Part shown: piece after piece, positions 1 through 12,995 of the stretch
Layout of the letters: every line of letters starts with the position of its first letter
Numbering within the stretch: position 1 is the stretch's first letter
Source of the DNA: Saururus chinensis
Taxonomy: Eukaryota; Streptophyta; Magnoliopsida; Piperales; Saururaceae
DNA: 64,000 bases
Reading direction: 5' to 3'
Assembly (NCBI GenBank): GCA_035235625.1
Contig: CP141141.1
Location: 19,651,968 to 19,715,967, forward strand
The notes under the pieces: generated by a model
The model's database searches: none
What the model saw: the letters and a program-made list of their open reading frames with translations, nothing else
What the model was told of the DNA's origin: nothing
Translations under genes and position numbers: made by a program

Positions 1-3000
1 CTTACAATCTTATCTCCCACACCATCTGCCTTGAAACAAAATTCTGCCTTGCCGAGATTAATTCCAGTGTCTCTAAAAATCCTCAAGACATTAGCTCTTT
101 CAGTGTGATGCTTTTGGCTGCTGACTCCACCGTCAACGCCACCACCTTTGTGTGCTCGCCATCAAACTCGCATTGATTACAAGGTAAGGGACTCTAAACT
201 CGTAATTTCATAGTAACATGCTTTGATTATGTAGCAGCATGTTAGGAGTTTGTAACTTAATGTTTTACCTGATAAATGCTTATTAAATGAGCATGTTTTA
301 TGTATGTGAACTATGCATGTGCTAGTGAAGACTAAGGGTATGATAGTAAGTTGTTGATGAATTATATTTATGTGATTAGAGCATGTGATAAATCTTTGTG
401 TGGTTGATGGGCACGAGTACGTGCATTTGATTGTAAATTTGTTGAAGGATTGTGTCATGGACTATGATGCAAAAATTGCAGTAGTGTATTGGGTGTCGGA
501 AGACGTAAAAAGTGATGGGCAAAGGTCATACTTGATGAGAATGGAGGATTGGTTTGGATTGAATCAGTTGGTACGTTGGAGCAATGAGTAGGAGACTTAG
601 GGGATTTGAGGATTAATAAGACTTAAGGTTTAGAGCATCTACTGGGGGACTGTGAGTTAGTAAGAGTTGATAGTATAATTGTACATGCATAATGTATGTA
701 ATATGAATTGTCACAGAAAAACAATGAGTAAGGAATTAGTAAGGGTTTGATGATTAAATTTCGATATGAGGGGTGTCATTTAAGGAGTTCGAGTAAGATG
801 CTAATTTTTCTCAAAGCAAATGATTTGGCGCACTAGGGCAGCCGAGCACAAGGTCTTGCCACCAGAAATAGAAAATGCAACCACATAATGGGGGGTGGTA
901 ATTGGAGGTTAGCCAATTGCTAAAAATACTTTGTTGGTCACAAGATGCTAAAATCGGTCGCAGACCACACCTAGTGGCAATGATTTTGAATTGTCGAAGC
1001 CTCACAAAGGGCGGAGGGCTTGGTTGAATACTCATGGACATAGGAGGAGGGACGAAGAAGGGTGTTAGAGGTCATATTGACTAGTGGTGGTGCCAGTCGA
1101 ATATCATATGCTGCAAAGGCGGTGCCTTTTACTTAAATTGTAAGCACGACCACAAGTGTACGCAACAAAAGGGAAACCACATGGGAGGACATGTTGTCGG
1201 TACGTCCTGATGGGACTCAAGCCGATGGTAGTAGGATCCAACCACTTGCAGGCAGGATTGGCTGTCGAACAACATATACACGTGTTGTCATGGCCAAACC
1301 CTAAAAAGGGTGGTTTTTTAGGGGGTTAGAGTGGTCGAACATAGAAGAGGTAGGGTTCGCTAGTGGTGGTCCCCAAAACAAAAGTTGAAGGCATTAAGGC
1401 TCGGGATAAGTGGCCAACAAAGGCTGCGAGATCTCCAATCACCACCCACAACCAAAACTATTGTGTGGGTAGTTGTGCATCAAGCACGACTTAGGGTAGA
1501 GAATCTGGGCATGGCGGCGGTCAAGCTTTGCTGGCCCAAGGCTAGTAGCTGACAATGCTACTTCCCCTTGGAAGGATGGGGAACCGGGGACTCTTTCCCA
1601 CAAGCTCTGGGTCGTGCGTAAGGGAAAGTAGGAGCGCGGAGATGGAATTGGGCCAGAAGTGCTAGGCCTTGCTATCACTGGGCCAAGGCAGAGCCCGCAT
1701 CAGACCCCAAATCCGCCCGGTGCTAGGCTGGACAGGATGTCGCTGAACTTGGGCAAGGCCAATGACAATGGTTGGAGACATACCCTGAAGTTTGAGACGT
1801 CTAATTTGGGTAGAAGGAGTGCAAGGCAGAGGAGAGGAGCATGGGAGTCCATGAACGGTGGCCTCTTATTGTTGTTGGGTCAAGCCAGCATCTGCAACTA
1901 TCGATTGACCGATGTTGGTGGCAGCAAAACCCCCATTCAGAAGGAACGAAGGGGAGTCGATCTAGCCGGGGGAGACAACATGCCGAGCTAGGGTGGCAAA
2001 CACGCTGTCGTTGGGCCATGAACGGCTAGACGGGGCCAAGATCCAGACTTAGAAGATAGTGGTGATCCAGCCATCAACGGAATGCGGTGAGCTGAATAGA
2101 CGTCGGCCCAAAGACGTTTGATGGAAAAAAATAGACGCCGACAAAGAAAAGGGCAAACTTTGCTTCATCGTAGGTTAGACAATCAAGCAAATCGGAATCG
2201 ATCAGAGCAAGGGAGGCCAGACCTCAGCCCCTCACCATAGCCGGCTCAAGGCAACAGTCCAGAGGTTGATCAGCTGTTGGCAGCCGATAGTGAAAACAAC
2301 CAACCAAAGAACAAGGGGGGATATTGTCTGGATTGGAATAGGGCAGAATGAGGGAACCAAGGGAGACGACAATTCGGGTCGGGGGCTTGTCCTTGCTGTC
2401 ACTAGGACGAGGGGGGCCAAAGGCCAGTCGACGGTGACCAGCGACCAAAGGCACTCCCATGGGTCGCAATGCACAGAAATAGGGGAAAAATAAGGGGCAT
2501 ACATATTTTTACCTCACTCCGGCGAAGGAGCAGCGATGAGGCTGAGACGGTGGTGCCAGGACGTCGTCCTAGTCGAGGTGAAGCCATGGAGGCGTTCTAG
2601 AGGTCAACCAGCCAGCAGCAGCAGATCAGGCAAAAAAATGAGGGTGGTTTGACAAGACTGAAACGGGAAAAAGAGGAAGAGGGGTAGACGGCCGGCAAGA
2701 CCAGGCCGGGGTGGCGTCGGCGGCATGGCCAGGCCAAGGCCAGCTGGGCTTAAGCCAGCGACTGGTGATGGTGCCCCGTTCGAACTCACTGAAGAAAGGG
2801 GGTGGAGGTTTTCCCTCTGCTCCCAACTGGTCGAGCGTGTCGTGCCTCATCCGTTCCCTTTTTCTTTATATTTTTTTCCTTTCTTCGCGTCTTTTTCTTT
2901 TCTCTCCCTTTTTCGTGTCAAAAGTTTATGTGGTGCGTCGAGGCTCATGACCTGCGACAAAGCACCACTTCCGACTCTATGGTTATGAATATGAGGTCAA

Positions 3001-3097
3001 TTACAAAAAATAAATACGTCAAATCTTCAAATTTCCCCGTCAAAAAATACAAGTAGAAAAATAGCATAAAATTTACGAAAAAATCAAGGATGATACA
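1..3097 (+). mobile_element. Long LTR of Ty3/gypsy type, copy A1 (left end outside window)
   Basis: This stretch aligns by eye with copy A2 (45233-49309), for example around 811-1020 against 47615-47820 and 2820-3097 against 49030-49309. It ends in a GATGATACA version of the GATGTTACA terminus seen in A2 and A3. Short open frames here are not conserved between the copies, so I treat the block as non-coding LTR. The assignment to Ty3/gypsy is inferred from A2, which adjoins degraded pol sequence. The left part is inverted relative to A2 (separate entry). Confidence 0.7.
41..790 (-). repeat. Inverted segment inside LTR copy A1
   Basis: The reverse complement of this block matches A2 at about 46820-47595, whereas A1 sequence on both sides (1-40, and from about 790 on) matches A2 in direct orientation. 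Anchors are TGCCTTGCCGAGATTAATT at 48-66, the reverse of 47566-47584, and AACAATGAGTAAGGAATTAG at 720-739, the reverse of the same phrase near 46895-46915. Which copy is ancestral cannot be told from two copies. Confidence 0.65.
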
Positions 3098-3799
3098 CCC
3101 GATCAATCGCTAGTTCAATGACAATCAATTGCTTTTAAACAATTTTGTGATTTTTGTCCTTTTTATTCCATTCTCATACCAACACTTAAATAAGGTATTT
3201 TCTATGAAAATCATAAGTGTTTGTATATGTGTGAATTTTACCTTTTTTGTATTCAAAACTTGGTCACTTTGATTAAGTCTTCCACCTTGAATTTTGTAAA
3301 ATACATTTGCTCCAATTTTTCAAGTTAATCAATTCCAAATTTGACTTAGCACATCACTAATCTAATTTGACTCTTAAGGAAAAAATAAGCATAGTTTTGT
3401 TCATTGAAATTGGTCAACATATGCCACATGTGTGCTAACAAGTTGAAGACTAAATCCCTCTTATTGCATTTAGCACTCCATTTTTTTGTAACCGATTTCC
3501 GTGTCATGACCCCTGAACTTAACCAGCTAGAAGACACGACAATTTTAACCCAAACCTTGAGTTAAATCAGAATACACAGTCAAGCCACTTCTTTGTTTAA
3601 AAATAAACATGAGAATATAAAAATATTGAACTACTTCTATTATAAATAACACTAAGTATCCTTATATAGAATCCCGAATGCAGTGACATAATGAATATCA
3701 AATGCCTTTAAAACTACAATAAAGATCTACCATCATGAAAATGAAAGTGTTATCAAAGTAACTATGAAGTCTCAAAGTGTCTTCATTTTATTACTCGTG
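3098..3799. other. Non-coding AT-rich spacer
   Basis: No credible coding frame. An LTR-like start (TGTCATGACCCC) occurs near 3502, but no matching end was found, so it is not called as an element. Confidence 0.4.
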
Positions 3800-4960
3800 T
3801 TTAACAGTAATTAATCGATTGGATGCCATAGTTTTCCGAATTAGTAGCATCGGAGGTTTATCAAATTGGTTTTACGTCTGAATGGATAGGGTTTTACGTC
3901 CCTTTAAGGACTAGTTTCCTCCCTGGGTGAGAAGAGCAGATTTGCTATAATGAGTTAAATTGATGTGTTATCTAGATAGAAGATTCTAGGCTGGTTTGTC
4001 TGTGCACACCAGCTTACCAAGGGGTACTTTCCTCATTAGGGATTTACCCAAACTACTTAGGACTTTCTTGTTATGATTTATAGGGTGAGCAGGTCTGCTT
4101 GAGCTTCGTCCGGGATAAACGTGGTTGTTTTCTCAATTGTGAGGCATTCACCAAATGGTTTATGCATGTGTATGGATTATAATGCTCATTGACATAGCTT
4201 TTGTAGGGATAATGATGTTTATGTTACACATGGTGCATATAACATGATTATTCTTAAACATGCAGGATGAAATGTGGTTTGATATATATGATTATGCAGG
4301 GTGAATATGAATATTGATACATGTTTCAAGGAAGATGTGAATGAATCATGAAACTTAAATTATTACACAGGTGTGCATGTGTATTATAAAGTTTGAATGA
4401 ATATATGATGCACAAGTGGTGTGAATGTGTATATGGAATGTGATTTATCTCATGATGTACATGTGGTGTGAATGCGTATATGAAATGTGATTTATCTTAT
4501 GATGCGCAGGTGTAGAGAATGGATATGTGGTTCACCACTCTTTTGTTTATGGTTTTGTTTTAGGGTTGTATGTTGTGTTATACAGGTGCTCCAGATGGTC
4601 TTTATGTCAACTTTGAGGATAGGCATGCACCATGAGAAGGGGAACTAGGTGTTGAGTTGTTTAAACTTATCATGTGATATGATGATCTTATACTTGACTT
4701 TATTTTATACTTTGGATAACCTATGATGGTTTTAGATACGTTGTAGCCTTAGGGCTTGAGACTATGTTCATTTTAGATGTTGTGGATATTGTGTTAAACT
4801 AAGATTGTTAATTAATTTCTTTTACTTCCGTTATTTGATTTTACACAAAGGGCACGTGTTATGTACTTCGATGATAAAAACCTAGGATGAGTAAGTCTTC
4901 CACATCGTCGCATTGTGTCCCACCTTCTTAGACCGGGTTCAGGTTAGGGGGGTACAACAG
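3800..4960 (+). mobile_element. Long-LTR family B, 5'-truncated copy B3
   Basis: Sequence from the TTAATCGATTGGATGCCA phrase onward parallels the second half of B2 (about 53830-55451) and the reverse of B1. Shared landmarks are the 'tcaattgtgaggcattcacc' phrase, the tandem 'gatgcacaggtg' region, and the end after 'gtaagtcttcc'. The expected TGTGACA end is decayed to TACAACA near 4957. It is non-coding. Confidence 0.6.
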
Positions 4961-7113
4961 AGCGTGATAAAAATGGAATTTGTAATATGTCTATGCAAAT
5001 GATATAGGAATATTCTATGGGATGGAGTACTACAATGATCTACTAATAATGGAAGCAGGACTTTTTTTGGCAATGTGCAGTTTGAGGTGCTGCTGCAAAA
5101 GGATACAAACACCTTCACACTCAAACAAGGGTGGGCATTTTCTTGCAAAGTCTACTTCAATGGCGATGAGTGTATGTTGTTGTTGCCTGACACCTACCCA
5201 TTTTGCCAAACTCTGTGCCAGGAAACACTTTGCCTTTTTGGCATTGATAACATGAGCAGTCTTCGTACAGTACTACTGATGCTCATTGTGTAATGTTGTT
5301 TTTAAGATATTTATAGGAATTAAGAAAAATATATTCCCATAATTTTTTGAAGAGTTCATGGTGAGAAGTCAAATGCTTTGCTCCTCTTTTTGTAGATAAA
5401 TTATCATATTTTATCACTTATGCTTTATTTGTCTAGACCTGAAAGGAAAAAAAGAAATGGCAAAAATTTGGAGTTGTATAGTATAAGTGTTCTAAATCAA
5501 CATAAGTTTTGTGAATGAAGTGATTAGTTAATGCAAAACACTCCAACTTGAAGGTTGATCAAATAGCCAATTAGAGAGGGTTTTCAGTAAGTAGATGCTC
5601 CGTGTGATTTTAGATATGACAACGTGGATTATTAGGGTAAATTTGAGTGAGCAAGGGTCCTAATTGACTAGATGTCCATGTGCATTTAACTTTTCAATTT
5701 TGTTTTTCTGTTCACTTTAATCTTTAGTTATATTTGGGCTACGTATCTGCACTTTCTCATGGCCTTTAACAATCATTGTACTCTCTCTTGAGTGAAACTT
5801 TCTTGCTCTTCGAGTTTTTCTGGTATGCAGAACAACATAAGAAAGTTGGTGGTTTGGTATATATTGATTTCTATAAGGCTGTTTTTTAATTAATTTGGTT
5901 CATTTTGATTGGTACACTGAAATTAGGACCCTTACCTCTCGTGTGTAATTTTTTAAATTGACTTCAAAATGTTCCTATGTTTTTTCTTTATATATTTTTT
6001 TATTTGAAGACTACTTCGAGTAGCATCATTTTGTCTCAACCATTAGGAGTGACTATTATGCTGATATTAGACATGATTGTACCCATTTTACCAGATTATC
6101 CTCCTGTTGTGGTGTTGGATAGTGTACATGAAATTGGGTGAATCTTTTTAATGCAAAGATCTTGTTAGTACAGTTTCATATTTGCATAAAAAATCAAATT
6201 GATTGTGAAGTTAACATAACTAGGAATGAGGGGAATCTTTGTTCTTTTTCCCCATTTGGATTTTAATGTTGAGTCTTTGGTAATGGATAAAATGATGAAA
6301 CTACCACGTGCAAGATATGTTATATCCAAACTTATATTCAGTCTTTGGTAACGGTTAAATTGATGAAAGTGCCATGTGCAAGATATTTTACCACCAGAGT
6401 TATATTATTTCCTTATGACACCGCCAATCATTTTCCTTTATCTACATAAAGGAGTAATATTGTTTTATATAAGTGCTATAGGATATTTTTTTTGTAAGTT
6501 GCCAATTAGAAAGACTGTAAGTGCAGGAAAATAGCTAAATAATTCTATGGGAAGCAGTTTATATGGGACATGGCAGGAACTATAGAGGCTTCCAAATGAT
6601 TGACCCCATTAGACATCTTCTCAATATAGTAGTGAGGACAATGAAAATTTTATCTTTTCGAAGGCTGATAGACAGCTATTTCTTATAAGGTAGTGCTCTC
6701 TTTGTTGTCTTCCATTTTAGGCAGAGATTACTATTATGTCGATGATATGATTACTTCTCTACTAGGCATCTAATACACTATTTCCTTATTCATTTGATGT
6801 TGCTTCTAGTGAGGTGGAAGACCTACACCTTTTAAGAGCTACTGCCCATATTAGAGCCACTAAAGCTTCGACAAGCTAAGAGGTATATGGGTCTCCCAGA
6901 ATTCTATGTACTTCTTATTTTACATGACATGTCATGATTAAAAATGAAAGATGAATGCATAATATTGTGTAAGTGATCTATATCATTAAAGATATTATCG
7001 CTAGTGTTCAATGACAGTTGAATGAAATAGGGCTTGATTAATTATAGTATAGTATAACCAATGTTGACATGCTTTTTGTATGGCTGTTGTGGTGTTTGTA
7101 TGATTAGGCTTTT
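4961..7113. other. Intergenic, no recognised gene
   Basis: AT-rich. A small open frame at 5075-5293 has no recognisable domain and no exon-like support. A phrase including 'cagtctttggtaa' is repeated near 6270 and 6335, suggesting a local duplication. Nothing else was identified. Confidence 0.4.
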
Positions 7114-9079
7114 ATGAACATGGAAACTACATTGGAGCTGATCGCCACAAACAAGTCCCCTCTTGCCAAGGGAAAGACCTTCTATGTCCCACCAGTTGAA
7201 GATGAACTAAAACCTGTTATTGGGAGGTCATTTAACTCATTGGATGATGTCCATAAGTTTTACAATAATCATGCCCAGCACGTAGTGTTTATCATAGGTA
7301 AGAATAGTTCAAATTTGGACAAGGTGACGCATGAGGTAGTTGGTAAGTCATGGTGTTGTTTTAAACAAGGTGATAGTGTTCTTAGACAATTCATAGAAAT
7401 GGATGGAGAAGGCACATCTATGAACATAAAGGGGAAGAGGAAACATTGTCAAGTTGTGAGAGAGCAATGTCTGGCTTACTTGATAGTTCATAAAAGACAA
7501 GATGGGAAATATGTAATCTCTAGATTTGTAGAGGAGCATAGTCATTTATGTACATTGCCTAGGAAGGTTCGTCATTTGAGATCACATAGAGAAATATATG
7601 CGACACATAAAGCTTTATTCAAAACATGTAGTGAGGCCAATATTATAACATCACAGTACATGGCTATGCTTGAGATTGAAGCCAATGGTCCATCTAATGC
7701 AGGGTTCATAGAGAGAGACATTAGAAAGTATGTGTCTTCAAGTAGGAGAGAAAACAAAGATGTTGATGCTCATGACCTATTGACACATTTTGAGGAGTTG
7801 AAAGAAATGAACAATTCCTTTTATTATGCCTATGAAGTTAATGATGATAATAAATTAGTTAGTTGTTTTGGGGATGATGGGCTTTCTAGGCATGACTACA
7901 ATTTATTTGGAGATGTTATTTTCGATGCCACATATGACACAAATTAGTATTGTTTGATTTTTGCTTCATTTACTAGTGTCAATCACCATAATCAGTCTGC
8001 TAGCTTTGGGTGTGGATTTATGAAAGATGAAAAAATTAAGTCATTTGTGTGGTTGTTTCATAAGTTCTTAGATTGTATGCATCATAAACACCCAAGAGTA
8101 ATAATTTTGAATTAAGATGCAGCCATGGGAAATGCAATTGGGATGGTATTCCCCCAAGCCTATCATAGATTTCGCATGTGGCATATATTAAAAAAAGAAG
8201 GCAAAATATTAGGTGCAATTGTCCAAATTATTTAGAAACTCATTTCATTCTTGTATATGGGATTCAAAATAGCATTAAAGAATTTGAGGAGAAATGGAAG
8301 GAGATTATGATTGAAAATAAATTAGAAGACAATGAATGGCTTTGCTCCTTGTATGAATTTTGACACAAGTGGATTCCTACTTTCTCTAGACATATTTTTT
8401 TGGCAGGTTTTAGGACCACTCAGCGTAGGTGTCACACCCCGGCACATGTCAACCCCAAGCCGAACTTGGTCTAAGGGGAAGACAACACGTGGCGCAACAA
8501 AGTATTATTGGATTGCAGAAGACTTAACCCTTACTTGGGTAGTTCACTACGAAGTTTTGCACATCAACTTTGTACAAGAGCAAAATGATCAATAAAGGAC
8601 TACTAATTAAACATTAGTCTACACACAAACCCCCATACTTAGTCTTAAATAACCCACACATGGCTAAAGTATGGGTCTAAGCCCCAATGGCTAATAAAAG
8701 TCTAAGCCAACAATGGCTAGTATGGTGTGAAGTATGATTAAGTATATAAAACTTTCAACACAATATACTATAAAAGCAATCATAAAACCCATAATCTCCA
8801 AGCAACCCCTCCTAAGGATCATCGCAAACCATATGCTACACATAGAGCCCATTAGGAAGACCTCCATGGCACGACATGCAGCCCCAAAACAAAATACAAC
8901 AAAGAGGGATGAGCCACAAGCTCAACAAAGGTTTTAAATATGGAAAGTAAATCCAAATATGACAACACATGCATAAACATATAATACTCATCACATAATC
9001 AACCACAATTCTCATTCCTCATGGAATATCTACATAAACATGTGCAATTATGTCATAATTTACAATCCATAAGCATCTA

Positions 9080-9370
9080 CTCATGCCACATACATATCAT
9101 GCTAGCTTTAACTCATTTCATCAACACATATTTATACCACTTAAATACCATGCTATGTGTAACATATCTCATTAACACATTCTCATGTCACCTGCATATC
9201 ATGCTATATAATATATCACATCATCACATATTCATGTTGTCTACATATCATGTTATATTTATATATCTCATCATCACATAGTCATGCTACATGCATATCA
9301 TGTTATAGCCCATATTATCTCATCATCACCTATTCATGTTACTTGCATATCATACTATTCATGACATATC
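9080..9370. repeat. Degenerate ~60-bp tandem repeat within B1
   Basis: Recurring units of the type 'catatcatgctata...tctcatcatcaca..ttcatg'. The same array is present in reverse in B2 at about 54590-54845, so it is a family feature rather than a local event. Confidence 0.6.
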
Positions 9371-9654
9371 TCATCATCACATGTAAACCTCATGCGTAAA
9401 CATGTGAATTTATCATCATATTCACATCCTGCATGAATAGCTTCACAACATAAACATATCATACTTATCTATTTTTCAATGAAAAATGTCTCAAACACAC
9501 TATCAAGCATACCCTGCAAATTAAGCCATAACCACATGTGTGACATAAGCTCCATTATCCCTACACAACCTATGTAAATGAGCATCATAATCCATACACA
9601 TGTAACCATCGATGGTAAATGTCTCATAATTGAGAAAAATAATTATTCCGCCTG

Positions 9655-9915
9655 CCAAAGACAATCCTCGCGGGGAAGGTCCGAATTCCACAAAAGAAAA
9701 CTAGGGTGTTGGGGAAGTTACCCCCTCTTTGCTCACCAAGGACAATCCTAAAAAGGAATATCCGAATTCCACAAAGGAAAACTAGAGCAGTCTACCTGCT
9801 AAAGACAAACCTGGCCGAGCTTGTCCGATTTCCACAAAGGAAACCTAGGGCAGTATGCTCGCCAAGGACAATCACTTGCAGGAGAGAGTCCGATTTCCAC
9901 AAAGGAAACTTAGAG
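9655..9915. repeat. ~70-bp tandem repeat within B1, four units
   Basis: Four units each contain a 'caagacaatc' type phrase followed by 'gtccgatttccacaaagga' and 'actagagcag'. The open frame over it (9706-10194) is a by-product: the repeated peptide PQRK-R-AV simply mirrors the DNA repeat. B2 has the counterpart at about 53935-54250. Confidence 0.6.
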
Positions 9916-12900
9916 CACATGGTAGCTGGTGCATGCGGACATACAAAACTGGATTCTCAAGGTCCAGATAACTCAATAAATAAACTCATACCACAATTAA
10001 CTCATCTTAACCCGGAGTGGTACCAAGTCTCGAGCACAACTGCTCATCAAGACCAAACTCAAAACAAAATCATGTCCTTTCATACTCAAAACCAATTCTA
10101 TGAGCCTTTGAATAATTCAATCCAACATCCAATGTCGTCCAATTTCTTCCAATCGTATCGAACACAGATAATTACAATTAATCCTAGTTTATAAATCATT
10201 TTCATGATGCATGCTACATGATACATACATGAGCATATGCCAAACGAGTCTAAGTACAAGTAAACATGCTCAAATTAGTCTCCATATGCATGAAAAATAG
10301 TCCATTTGTGTCCAATAATCTCATAAAACTCTACACAAGAGTGTACATAAGTGAGAGTGTTCAACTTTAAGCTAAAACATGTGAAACATGAACAAGCTAC
10401 AATCAAAGTAGTATATACATGCATCTATAATTTTATCATAGCTCTACCCTACTGGAATCATGGAGTAAATATGATGAAAACATCGAAATACAAGTTCAAA
10501 AGTATAAAATCATGCTAGACCTAGACAAGGATAAACATAGTCATACTTAAGCTAGAACATGGAATACATGATTCACCTAAAATTAATATAACATGTGTAA
10601 GCATATATTCACATCATCATGGTTAAACCTACTATAATAATCAAGAAATCATGAAGTAATCATCAAATATGAATTTAAGACAAGTAGAATATCATGCTAA
10701 GATTATATAAGCATAGCCTAAATCATGCTTGAGCTAAGTCATAAGTTCCAAGATGGTCTTCATACAATCACAATAGCATTTATAGGTAATAATAACTCAT
10801 TATAACCATAAGAAACTAGATTTATAGAGAGATAACAAGAAATGGCCAAAATATGTAAGAATGGCAAAAACTGCTATTTGGCCATTCAAACACCTTGTTG
10901 GGCTGTTCTAAAGCAAGGCCGTTCGATCGGCTAGACGGGCTATTCGAACGATAGGCCATTCGAATGCCTATTGGACCGTTCACTTTATGCCCTTATCTCG
11001 TTCGTCTTCAAGCTCATGAACATCAAACCAAAAATACCTGAAATGCTAAGAAAAATTTAAAATGACTCCAAAACTTCATGATATCAAAATACAAACCTAA
11101 AACATGGTAGATCTAACCATCTTAAGCTTAATCACAAGAAAATCAACATAAATGACATGCTTTAAATAATCCACTATTAAAGCACATAAATAAGTAAGAA
11201 CTCACTTGAACCATTTAAACATAAAATCCAAAGCATAAAACTACATGAGATGAAAAACCCCTTACCTTCAAGAAGTCCTTGGATCGAAAATGAAGCTCTA
11301 CTCCTCAATAAACCCTACCTCAAATTAGGGTTTTGATTAATACTTAATCAAAATCAACTATTAAGCTTAAATAGCCTTGAAAACAAGTAGATCTATGATT
11401 TCGATTGATTAAAAATAAAAATCCCTCTTTTAGGGTTTGAAATCGAAATTAAAAATAGTTTTTTAATGAAATAAATCGAAAATCCATTTAGGGGAAAGTG
11501 GAGATAAGAGAGATTAAGAGAAAATCCGAAAGATTAGGGAAGATTAGTGTTAAAAACTCACCTAAATCAAATTTTCTTCTTTGGGCAATGGGGTTAGGGC
11601 ACCACCTTGCCTCCTAGCATATCCCTTTCTCAATCGGAAAATGGGCTAGAGTTTTCCTTATATAGTAAGTTGTTAGGTTATAAATACAAATTGTTAAGCT
11701 GTAAATATGAATTATAACTCCCTAAGTAGTTAATTAGGCACATTGTAGGGCTAAAAATGAGTTTAAAAATTCTAAAACTCATTAAAATAAAATAATTAAA
11801 ATTTAGGGTCATGTGAGACACTTGTCATCTAATCATGGACATAGGGCCCACAATGGGGTCCACGCCCTTAATTTATGAAAAATTTTCATAAAATCCCTAA
11901 AAATAAGATAAATTAAGGTTGATATAGAAACTTATAAAAATAAAATTAAACCTTGTTAAAACCATCATTACTAACCCTTAATCCCAAAATCAAGTCAAAC
12001 TGGCAAATTTAAGCAAAACCACACAATAACATACAATTAAATTAAAATTAAACCGGGTTAAAGTTAAAGATCTTACAGTAGTGAAAGTGTTAATGCTTTC
12101 TTGGATAAATATGTGAGTAAGAAGAATACATTGATGAAATTCACTCAATGGTATGAGAGGGCTATTAAAAGACTTAGGCGCAATGAATTGACTGCTAATT
12201 TTAAATCCCAAACCACCAAATCATCTCTTGTTACTCCCTTCAATATTGAGAGACAAATGGTTGTATGCTATAGTCGGTATATTTTTACAACAAATTTCAG
12301 CTTGAATTGAAAGGGAGTGTATATTATATTTCAAGTTTGAAAAAAAAATGATGGACCTTCAATTTTTTATGAAGTGAAAAGGCTTGAAGATGTGAGTGTC
12401 ACTAGTGAGGTTGAATTTTTTGTGTCTCAAGGATATGCACTTTGTTCTTGTAAGATGTTTGAGTCAATGGGGATTCCGTGTAGGCACATTTTGCTTGTCT
12501 TAAGGAATTATGGTATTGGTAATTTACCTAATGAATTGATATTAAAAAGATGGACCATGGCTATAGCAAAAGAAGAGGCGTACGATGAAAATCGGATACA
12601 ACTTCATGGAGTTTTAGAACAAGTGTCTGCACTTTTGGATAGAAAAAAAAGGATTCAATCTCTTATAGATGAGTGGTGAGACATAACATGTGACTCAAGT
12701 GATGAACGATTTTGAGTTGTGGAGGATATGACTATGAACATTGAAAAATATTTAAAAGAGAGTACCCTTGAAGAGATATGCAAGAAGCTCATCCCAAGTC
12801 TAAGACAATGCCCACAAATATTAGTGTTTATCCCCCCTAACATTTCAAAAACTAAGGGTTCCAAAAATTGACTTAACAATGGGAAAGAGGTGGCTATGGA

Positions 12901-12995
12901 AATTGCGGCTAAAGGTAAAAGACTATGTAGAGGATGTATTCTATGTAGACAAGGGCATGACATACGCAAATGTTCACTAGTAATAGTGATGAGGT

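Larger units (their letters stand above)
8430..12077 (-). mobile_element. Long-LTR family B insertion (copy B1), probably a solo LTR
   Basis: The element begins TGTCACACCCCGG and ends TTACA, and is flanked by GTAGG on the left and GTAGT on the right. That is a 5-bp target duplication with one mismatch, placed exactly inside the FAR1 TTQRSE codons. It aligns in reverse to B2 (51927-55451). There is no polyprotein, primer-binding site or second LTR, so a solo LTR is the simplest reading; a large non-autonomous element is the alternative. Length is about 3.65 kb. Confidence 0.75.
7114..12995 (+). pseudogene. FAR1/FHY3-type (FAR1-RELATED SEQUENCE) gene, disrupted
   Basis: FAR1 and FHY3 are MULE-derived transcription factors of phytochrome A signalling; related proteins also occur as transposases. 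The first open stretch (7114-7947, 277 codons) shows the FAR1 DNA-binding region: FNSLDDVHKFYNNHA near residue 40, then the basic RKHCQVVREQC part and the HKRQDGKYVISRFVEEHSH segment. It runs into the MULE domain at FGDVIFDATYDTN. That frame hits TAG at 7945 and another stop near 8113, then shifts near 8200. MULE-domain phrases (FTSVNHHNQS, MWHIL) continue past the stops. The conserved TTQRSE block is cut by insertion B1 (8430-12077). After it come FLDKYVSKKNTLMKF, a SWIM zinc finger (CSCKMFESMGIPCRHILLVL) around 12440-12500 and a terminal CCHC knuckle near 12920-12970. The stops and the insertion make it non-functional. Whether it was a host FRS gene or a transposase cannot be decided, since no terminal repeats were found. 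Confidence 0.85.

Noticed and set aside
9706-10194. 162-codon frame in B1
   Set aside because: It is produced by a DNA tandem repeat inside an LTR and is not kept in B2.
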